Assembly: GCA_016278415.1 (NCBI GenBank)
Contig: JADQBV010000430.1
Coordinates: 1-12,852, forward strand
Reading direction: 5' to 3'
DNA from: Halanaerobiales bacterium
Lineage (GTDB): Bacteria > Bacillota_F > Halanaerobiia > Halanaerobiales > DTU029
Length of the DNA stretch: 12,852 nucleotides
Shown: in pieces, positions 7,854 through 12,852 of the stretch
How positions within the stretch are numbered: the stretch's first letter is position 1
Layout of the letters: the number at the start of each line of letters is the position of its first letter
Position numbers and translations under genes: made by a program
Notes under the pieces: model-generated
What the model was told of the DNA's origin: nothing
The model's input: the letters and a program-made list of their open reading frames with translations, nothing else
The model's database searches: none

Positions 7854-7886
7854 GACAAAAATCTTGGTGAAAGTAAAACTTTTGTC
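7854..7886. repeat. Second inverted repeat at the convergent junction
   Basis: GACAAAA (7854-7860) pairs with TTTTGTC (7880-7886) across a 19-base loop, 13 bp after the mutase stop codon on the - strand. It is T/A rich and could assist termination of the mutase transcript, but the stem is short and the loop large. Confidence 0.3.
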
Positions 7887-7899
7887 TTATAAGGTTTCT

Positions 7900-9312
7900 T
7901 TATATATTCAAACTATCCTTCATAGTAGCAATTAATTGTTCTGCTTCATCAGGGGTTTCCATTTCAGCGAATATACGCAAGAGGGGTTCCGTACCAGAAA
8001 AACGTGCAACCACCCAACTATCATTATCGAAATAGACTTTTACACCATCTTTATAACTAATATCTTTAATCTTATATTTAAAGTTTGGCAATTCTTTATC
8101 AATAAATAATTTCTTAATAAGACGTGACTTGTCTTCACTACTGAATTTATAATCACTTTCAGCTGTGTAGAAATAACCGTACTGTTCATTTATTTCTTTT
8201 AGTAATCCGGAAAGGTTTTTACCAGTTACTGATAATAATTCAATTAACAAACTGGCAGCGAAGATACCATCTTTACCCATGATATGTCCTCGGATTGTAA
8301 GTCCTCCACTACTTTCGCCTCCAACTAAGGCATTTTTTTCTTCCATCATAGAACTAATATGCTTGAAACCGACTGGTACTTCATAACATTTTTCCCCAAA
8401 GCCCTTAGCAATTCTGTCAAGAAGATGGGTTGTAGCTACATTTCTTACTACACCACCTGTCCACCCTTTATATTTCAATAAATAATAATACAGTAGTGAT
8501 AATATATCATTTGGATGAATAAAGTTTCCTTTTTCATCTATAATACCCAGTCTATCTGCATCACCATCAGTTCCAATCCCAAGATCATAACCTTTTTCAA
8601 GGACCATATCTTTGAGTTGGTTTAATGTATTTGTGTTTGGCGAGGGTAGCCTACCACCAAATAAAGTATCATGCCGATCATTAATAGTATCAACCTCACA
8701 TCTAGAGGATATTAATATAGTTTGAAGAGATGTCTTAGAAACCCCAAACATAGGGTCCAAAAGAACCTTCATTTTTCTTTTTTTGATTGATTCAGTGTCG
8801 ATCATACCGATGATTGTATCAATATATTCGTTAAAAGGGTCTATATTTTCTATTATGCCCTTTTTTATACCTTCATCAAATTCCATTTTCTTAATATCTT
8901 TAGTGTCTATATCATCAATAAACATTTCAATTGTTTTAGTTACTTCTTCACTTGCATCTTTTCCACCTTTTGTAAATAGTTTTATACCATTGTAAGATGC
9001 TGGGTTATGGCTAGCAGTTACAGCAGTACCATAATAAGTTTGAAAGGACTTAACTGTGTACATAATCAGTGGTGTTGGAGCAATTTTTTCAATAAAATAA
9101 ACCTTTATTCCGTTTCCAGCCATAACTTCAGCAATCCACCTTGCAGCTTTATCTGATAAAAATCTCCTATCATAACCAATAACAAAGCCACTCTTTTTAC
9201 TATTTTGTTCTGAGATAAGCTTTGCAATAGCCTGTGATAGAAGCTGTACGTTTTCTTTAGTAAATTCTTCGCCAATTAAAGCACGCCAACCACCTGTACC
9301 GAACTTTATCAT
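7900..9312 (-). CDS. Phosphohexomutase (phosphoglucomutase/phosphomannomutase family), possible GlcNAc-phosphate mutase
   Basis: A 470-residue alpha-D-phosphohexomutase that moves a phosphate between C1 and C6 of a hexose through a phosphoserine. All four active-site segments are present: the phosphoserine loop TASHNP (S101), the metal loop GTDGDADR (D249, D251, D253), the sugar loop GGESSGG (331-337, Glu333) and the phosphate loop RFSGTEPLLR (437-446). The length and the opening MIKFGTGGWR fit a bacterial PGM/PMM subgroup. AAGGGGA (9327-9321) precedes the ATG by eight bases. It follows the GH94 phosphorylase by 73 bp on the same strand with no hairpin between, so they are probably co-transcribed. 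That pairing, known from Vibrio chitin catabolic clusters (VC0611 and VC0612), suggests it converts GlcNAc-1-P to GlcNAc-6-P. Glucose-1-P or mannose-1-P cannot be excluded, because this family is often promiscuous. Confidence 0.85.
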   Translation of the reverse strand: MIKFGTGGWRALIGEEFTKENVQLLSQAIAKLISEQNSKKSGFVIGYDRRFLSDKAARWIAEVMAGNGIKVYFIEKIAPTPLIMYTVKSFQTYYGTAVTASHNPASYNGIKLFTKGGKDASEEVTKTIEMFIDDIDTKDIKKMEFDEGIKKGIIENIDPFNEYIDTIIGMIDTESIKKRKMKVLLDPMFGVSKTSLQTILISSRCEVDTINDRHDTLFGGRLPSPNTNTLNQLKDMVLEKGYDLGIGTDGDADRLGIIDEKGNFIHPNDILSLLYYYLLKYKGWTGGVVRNVATTHLLDRIAKGFGEKCYEVPVGFKHISSMMEEKNALVGGESSGGLTIRGHIMGKDGIFAASLLIELLSVTGKNLSGLLKEINEQYGYFYTAESDYKFSSEDKSRLIKKLFIDKELPNFKYKIKDISYKDGVKVYFDNDSWVVARFSGTEPLLRIFAEMETPDEAEQLIATMKDSLNI

Positions 9313-9385
9313 ATTTAATCTCCCCTTAATTTTTATTTCAGTTAAATAAATCTACGTTTGCAAAATTACTATTACATGTGAAAAA

Positions 9386-11779
9386 TCAACCCATAATAAC
9401 AGAAACATTGTTAACGGTTCCTGGTGCTTGTTGTGGAATTTCATTTTCTAGAGTCTTTCCATTGAGAGTGATTGAATGAATACCTTTTTCTACACCATTT
9501 GGATTCTTAACAGTAATATTATATTTGGCATTACGCCATTTTCTTGTAACTGAAAATTCTTCCCAAGTTGATGGGATACAAGGGTCAATGATAATTCCAG
9601 TATAAGATAATCTGATACCTAACATCCACTTTGTAACAGCAGTATAAGCCCACCCAGCTGTACCTGTTAACCAGGGGTGTCTTGCCCGACCGAAGGCAGC
9701 ATGATCTTTGCCAATAACAAATTGACAATAAGAATATGGTTCTGCTTCGCGTACTTCTATCTCATCATTCTGCCGGTATGGTAGGAGAGAGTCATAAAAC
9801 TTCATAGCTCTATCACCACGACCTAGCTTACATTCTGCTATCCAAGCCCAGGGGTTGGGGTGACTAAAGATGGCGCCATTTTCTTTGATCCCTTTATAAA
9901 CCCTAGTAACAAAGCCGATATCATCATCAGGTTCTGAATAGGCAGGAGAAACTAAGTGAAGACCATATTCAGAGAATAAAAAATCATTAACTGAATCCAT
10001 GGCCATTAAACCACGGTTTTTTGTCGCTACATCAGAGATAACTGCCCAAACATTTGATTCTAGATGTACTTTCCCCTCAGAATTATCTTTAGTTCCGATT
10101 TTGTCTCCATTTGCAGTTATACCTCTTATATACCAATTATCATCCCAAAGATTTTCCTCACAGGCCCTTTTTACTTTTTGGGCAATTTCCTGGTATTTCT
10201 TAATATCATCTGTTTTTCCTAGATAGCTTGCTGTTGCAATAAATGCTTTTAAAGCCCAATGATGTAGAAAAGATACCATTGCGCTCTCACCACCACCTAG
10301 ATTTAGACAATCGTTCCAATCTGCACGGAGACCTTTACATATACCTGTAGCACCAATTTGTTCAGCTGAAAAATCAAGAATGAGTTTCATATGTTGGTAT
10401 ACAGAGGCCTTACCTCCATTAGCGAAAGTGACAATTTCATTAAAAAAATCAAATTCTCCCGTTTCTTTTACATATTCACATATAGTAGGTATAAGCCATA
10501 GGGCATCATCTGAACAGGTATCTTCTAAACCATGTATTACATCATCTATATTTGGTGTTGGTACAACGGTTGGTGATTTAAATTTGGGCTCTTTTTTATC
10601 CTTATTAAACCATTCAGGATTAAAAAGATGTAGCCCATAGCCCATTTTTGTTTGTCCACGTAATAGTTCGACAATACGTTGTCTAGTTTTTTTGGGGTTA
10701 GAATGTGGAATTGCAATTGAGTCCTGAGCGGTATCCCTAAATCCTAGACCTGTACGACCTCCAACTTCAACAAAGGAAGCAAATCGAGACCATACTACAC
10801 AGGTTTCCGCCTGATAGGGATTCCAGATATTTATCATTGTATTTAATCCTTCATGTGGTGTTTTACACTGAAAATTATTAAGTTTTTTATCCCAATAACT
10901 TTTTAAATTTTTAAAGGCCTGGTCAACATTAGAAATATCGGAATATTTGTCTCTAATTTTCTTTCCTAGTTCTCTTTTGCCAACACCAAGCATATAAATA
11001 ATTCTTTTTGTTTCGCCTGGCATAATTGTTATTTGTTTATGGAGAGCGGCACAGTGATTCCCTCCTAGTTCAGATGTATTGTAACACTTACCATGTTCAA
11101 CAGCAGATGGATTACTTTCTGTTCTGTAATTGCCAATGAAACGATCTCTGATACAATCAAAACTATCAGGATTAAAGTTTCCGGCAAAATAATGATATTT
11201 ATCTGGATCATAGAAGAGATCATATTCTATAATACCATCATCATAATTAGAACCACTGGCATATAAACTCATTTGTAGGTTTTGATTATCTAAATCAATA
11301 TGATGAAAAGAAAACTCTAAATGAGAGAATATACTTAGTTTACGCGGCTTATTATCATCATTTTTAATTTTCACATCCCAAAGTTCGACATCATCATCAG
11401 TAGGTATGAACAATAACTGTTCAGCCTTAATATTATTATAATCACAACTGAATTTTGAATATGAAAGTCCATGTCGACATTGATAGTTGATTTGTTCTAG
11501 ATTTTTTCCGACAGGCTGCCACGATAGTGACCAGTAATCACCGGAATCATCATCTCTGAGGTAGACATAATGACCTGGTCTGTCAAGTGGTACAGCATTT
11601 TGTCGAAAACGTGTAATCCTATGATACTGTGCTGATTTATAAAAAGAATAACCACCAGCATTTTGCGAAATAACAGCACATAAATCTTTTACTCCAAGGT
11701 AATTTGTCCAAGAAACTGGTATATCTGGACGTGTAATTACATATTCGCGATTTTTATTATCAAAATATCCATAATTCAT
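9386..11779 (-). CDS. chbP: GH94 phosphorylase, probable N,N'-diacetylchitobiose phosphorylase
   Basis: A 797-residue cytoplasmic inverting phosphorylase without a signal peptide. It resembles Vibrio chitobiose phosphorylase along its whole length (start MNYGYFDNKNREYVITRP; RHGLSYSKF at 102-110; CKGLRADWNDCLNLGGGES at 481-499, whose Asp pair D487/D490 includes the general acid; HPWLTGTAGWAY near the end). The stretch VGGRTGLGFRDTAQD (339-353) is of the chitobiose type; cellobiose phosphorylases have GIGRGMGFRDSNQD-like residues there, and their long insert after the DWND motif is missing. Predicted reaction: (GlcNAc)2 plus phosphate to alpha-GlcNAc-1-phosphate plus GlcNAc. GGAG lies nine bases before the ATG. 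It is the first gene of a - strand operon with the phosphohexomutase and is divergent from a PTS. Family certain; chitobiose specificity is judged from remembered homologues and is likely but not proven. Confidence 0.88.
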   Translation of the reverse strand: MNYGYFDNKNREYVITRPDIPVSWTNYLGVKDLCAVISQNAGGYSFYKSAQYHRITRFRQNAVPLDRPGHYVYLRDDDSGDYWSLSWQPVGKNLEQINYQCRHGLSYSKFSCDYNNIKAEQLLFIPTDDDVELWDVKIKNDDNKPRKLSIFSHLEFSFHHIDLDNQNLQMSLYASGSNYDDGIIEYDLFYDPDKYHYFAGNFNPDSFDCIRDRFIGNYRTESNPSAVEHGKCYNTSELGGNHCAALHKQITIMPGETKRIIYMLGVGKRELGKKIRDKYSDISNVDQAFKNLKSYWDKKLNNFQCKTPHEGLNTMINIWNPYQAETCVVWSRFASFVEVGGRTGLGFRDTAQDSIAIPHSNPKKTRQRIVELLRGQTKMGYGLHLFNPEWFNKDKKEPKFKSPTVVPTPNIDDVIHGLEDTCSDDALWLIPTICEYVKETGEFDFFNEIVTFANGGKASVYQHMKLILDFSAEQIGATGICKGLRADWNDCLNLGGGESAMVSFLHHWALKAFIATASYLGKTDDIKKYQEIAQKVKRACEENLWDDNWYIRGITANGDKIGTKDNSEGKVHLESNVWAVISDVATKNRGLMAMDSVNDFLFSEYGLHLVSPAYSEPDDDIGFVTRVYKGIKENGAIFSHPNPWAWIAECKLGRGDRAMKFYDSLLPYRQNDEIEVREAEPYSYCQFVIGKDHAAFGRARHPWLTGTAGWAYTAVTKWMLGIRLSYTGIIIDPCIPSTWEEFSVTRKWRNAKYNITVKNPNGVEKGIHSITLNGKTLENEIPQQAPGTVNNVSVIMG

Positions 11780-11804
11780 TTTTGATATCTCCTTTTCCTT
11801 TGTT

Positions 11805-11833
11805 TATATAAATACTAATATTAGATTTATCAG
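11805..11833 (-). promoter_or_regulatory. Candidate chbP promoter with palindrome in the spacer
   Basis: Read on the - strand, CTGATA (11833-11828) and TATATA (11810-11805) are 17 bp apart, each matching the consensus at 4/6. The spacer contains the perfect 10-bp palindrome CTAATATTAG (11815-11824), which could be an operator. RNA would start near 11798, giving a ~20-nt leader that still includes the GGAG site. The match is modest in an AT-rich region. Confidence 0.35.
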
Positions 11834-12247
11834 TATCTGAGGGAAAAGAATAAGGAAGATATCGTTTAGTAGAGTTTTAAGTTTAGATAAGCAAGATACA
11901 ATGATACTATTACAAGAATAGTTTTTAAGGAATGATTAATTTTAGTTTTGATAATGGGAATTAATAATAATTGGAGAGAAGTTAAATCCTTATCCATACG
12001 TTAGTGTACTAAATATAGGAATTATATCAAATAGTTTACTGATACCTAGATCTAGTGTAATTTTGTTAAAAGTATTTATTATAATTTCTATTACATTTAG
12101 TCAGTAAAGGATAAAAACTATGATAGTACTCTAATTATTATTTTGAGGGAATATAATTAGAGAAAATATGGATTATCTAGATTATACAGAAATTAATGAT
12201 AAAAGTCCAGTTATTTTAAATTAAACACATTTTAAGGAGGATTTTGT

Positions 12248-12310
12248 ATTAATATAGTGAATAGTATAATCAATGGTGTTCTAAAGTCTATCTTTTTGCT
12301 GCTGCGGTAG
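12248..12310 (+). other. Possible leader mini-reading frame upstream of the PTS EIIB gene
   Basis: A strong AAGGAGG (12234-12240) is followed seven bases later by ATT 12248, opening a 20-codon frame (INIVNSIINGVLKSIFLLLR) that stops at TAG 12308-12310, twenty bases before the EIIB start. ATT is a very rare start; GTG 12257 in the same frame is 16 bases from the site, which is too far. It could be a leader peptide, a gene remnant with a lost ATG, or a chance site. Low confidence that it is translated. Confidence 0.2.
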
Positions 12311-12329
12311 TGGCGGAATGGAGGTTAAT

Positions 12330-12635
12330 ATGATAAAGATAATGTTAGTATGCTCTGCTGGTATGTCGACTAGTTTATTGGTGGAGAAAATTAAACTGGC
12401 TGCTAAGGAAAAAGATATAAAAATTGATGTATTTGCTGCTTCTCAGGTGGAAGCTGCTAATTATAGTGGTGAAATAGATGTGATGCTACTTGGACCACAG
12501 GTAAGATATCTTGAAGATAAGATGGAGAAGCATTGGGGTACTCAGGGTACTAAAGTTGAAGTGATAGATAGTGTAAGCTATGGAACTATGAATGGGACAG
12601 CTGTGTTGCAACAGGCAATTGACCTTGTAAAATAA
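12330..12635 (+). CDS. celA: PTS lactose/cellobiose-family EIIB component
   Basis: A 101-residue soluble phosphocarrier that passes phosphate from EIIA to the incoming beta-glucoside, chitobiose or similar sugar in the EIIC channel. The phosphocysteine is Cys8 in the P-loop CSAGMSTSLL, followed by VFAASQVEAANYSGEIDVM and LLGPQVRYLEDKM, all typical of CelA/ChbB. The start at ATG 12330 is set by GGAGG at 12320-12324; an in-frame ATG at 12318 would contain its own binding site and lacks one upstream. EIIC begins 39 bp downstream, so this is the first gene of a PTS operon running off the window. EIIA is not visible and may lie beyond the edge. Family secure; the sugar is undetermined, and the symbol follows the family name only. 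Confidence 0.9.
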   Translation: MIKIMLVCSAGMSTSLLVEKIKLAAKEKDIKIDVFAASQVEAANYSGEIDVMLLGPQVRYLEDKMEKHWGTQGTKVEVIDSVSYGTMNGTAVLQQAIDLVK

Positions 12636-12674
12636 TCTTTTGTTCTGATTTGTCTATTCCTTATGGGGGTATTT

Positions 12675-12852
12675 ATGAAAAAAATCATTAAATTCTTAGA
12701 GAAATATTTTGTTCCATTTGCTGGTAAGATAGGTTCACAAAGGCATTTGGTTGCGATACGTGATGGTTTCGTTTCGGTTGCGCCATTAATTATTGTAGGC
12801 TCACTTGCAAAATTGATTAATAATTTACCATATCAGACCTATCAAAATTTTA
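12675..12852 (+). CDS. celB: PTS lactose/cellobiose-family EIIC permease, N-terminal part (3' end outside window)
   Basis: The first 59 codons of a membrane EIIC. The start MKKIIKFLEKYFVPFAGKIG and the signature GSQRHLVAIRDGF, followed by a hydrophobic segment VAPLIIVGSLAKLI (first transmembrane helix), are typical of CelB/ChbC/LacE permeases. GGGGG (12665-12669) five bases before ATG 12675 sets the start; ATG 12663 in the same frame overlaps this site and is unlikely. It follows EIIB after 39 bp with no terminator. EIIC transports and EIIB phosphorylates the sugar, so import yields a disaccharide phosphate. Such a product would not be a substrate for the neighbouring phosphorylase, so the two systems may serve different sugars or steps. 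Confidence 0.85.
   Translation, partial: MKKIIKFLEKYFVPFAGKIGSQRHLVAIRDGFVSVAPLIIVGSLAKLINNLPYQTYQNF

Larger units (their letters stand above)
11780..12329. other. 550-bp AT-rich divergent regulatory spacer between chbP and the PTS operon
   Basis: No full gene is visible on either strand. It holds several short palindromes: CTAATATTAG (11815-11824), TTAGT-GT-ACTAA (12001-12012) and CTAGATCTAG (12046-12055). It also holds an inverted pair TTTACTGA (12035-12042) and TCAGTAAA (12101-12108), several TATAAT hexamers (12080, 12152, 12265) without good -35 partners, and an orphan AAGGAGG (12234-12240). GC dinucleotides are so rare that no GG-N10-GC sigma-54 site exists on either strand. I see no RAT antiterminator site or recognisable riboswitch. 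Confidence 0.6.

Noticed and set aside
9386..11779. Cellobiose phosphorylase as the product name
   Set aside because: The GRTGLGFRDTAQD stretch, the short loop after DWND and the close likeness at both ends fit chitobiose phosphorylase better.
12120..12134. ATG with AAAGGA eight bases upstream in the divergent spacer
   Set aside because: The frame has only four codons before a stop.
12286..12300. Weak sigma-54-like site GTCTATCTTTTTGC before the PTS genes
   Set aside because: Spacing and TTGC are right, but the second G of the essential GG is T and the rest of the -24 element does not match.

Overview
The window is AT-rich DNA with tightly packed genes. It suggests a low-GC, fermentative, anaerobic Firmicute: a clostridial or Halanaerobiales-like carbohydrate degrader. 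The grounds are clostridial-type Shine-Dalgarno sites, an RNase E/G-family protein with a C-terminal TRAM-like tail, a LevR-type PRD activator and a lactose/cellobiose-family PTS. There are no rRNA or tRNA genes, IS elements, phage genes or CRISPR arrays. The genus cannot be fixed from the window alone.

Layout. (1) 1-437: the 3' end of an RNase G/E gene on the + strand, followed by a 225-bp spacer ending in a hairpin-plus-T terminator. (2) 663-2621: a single-gene unit for a GH127 (DUF1680) glycosidase, probably a beta-L-arabinofuranosidase, closed by a perfect 13-bp-stem terminator. (3) 2873-7766: a + strand operon of rpoN (sigma-54), a LevR-family sigma-54 activator (AAA+ / PRD / EIIA-Man / PRD) and an uncharacterised APH-fold small-molecule kinase. 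(4) 7767-7899: a convergent junction with a 14-bp-stem hairpin. (5) 11779-7900 on the - strand: a two-gene operon, a GH94 phosphorylase closely resembling N,N'-diacetylchitobiose phosphorylase and then a phosphohexomutase. (6) 11780-12329: a long AT-rich divergent spacer with palindromes, an orphan strong ribosome binding site and mini reading frames. (7) 12330 to the end: the start of a PTS operon, with EIIB (CelA/ChbB-like) and the first 59 residues of EIIC (CelB/ChbC-like).

How the genes may work together (inference). The - strand pair forms a cytoplasmic module that phosphorolyses chitobiose to GlcNAc-1-phosphate plus GlcNAc and isomerises the sugar-1-phosphate to the 6-phosphate, as in the phosphorylase-mutase pair known from Vibrio chitin loci. 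The APH-fold kinase across the convergent junction could recycle the free hexosamine, by analogy with the APH-fold enzyme NahK; this is unproven. The PTS would import its disaccharide already phosphorylated, so it probably serves a separate substrate or route. The rpoN-levR pair looks like a self-contained sigma-54 switch for a PTS. However, no canonical -24/-12 promoter is visible in any intergenic region here, so its direct target is probably outside the window or has a degenerate promoter.
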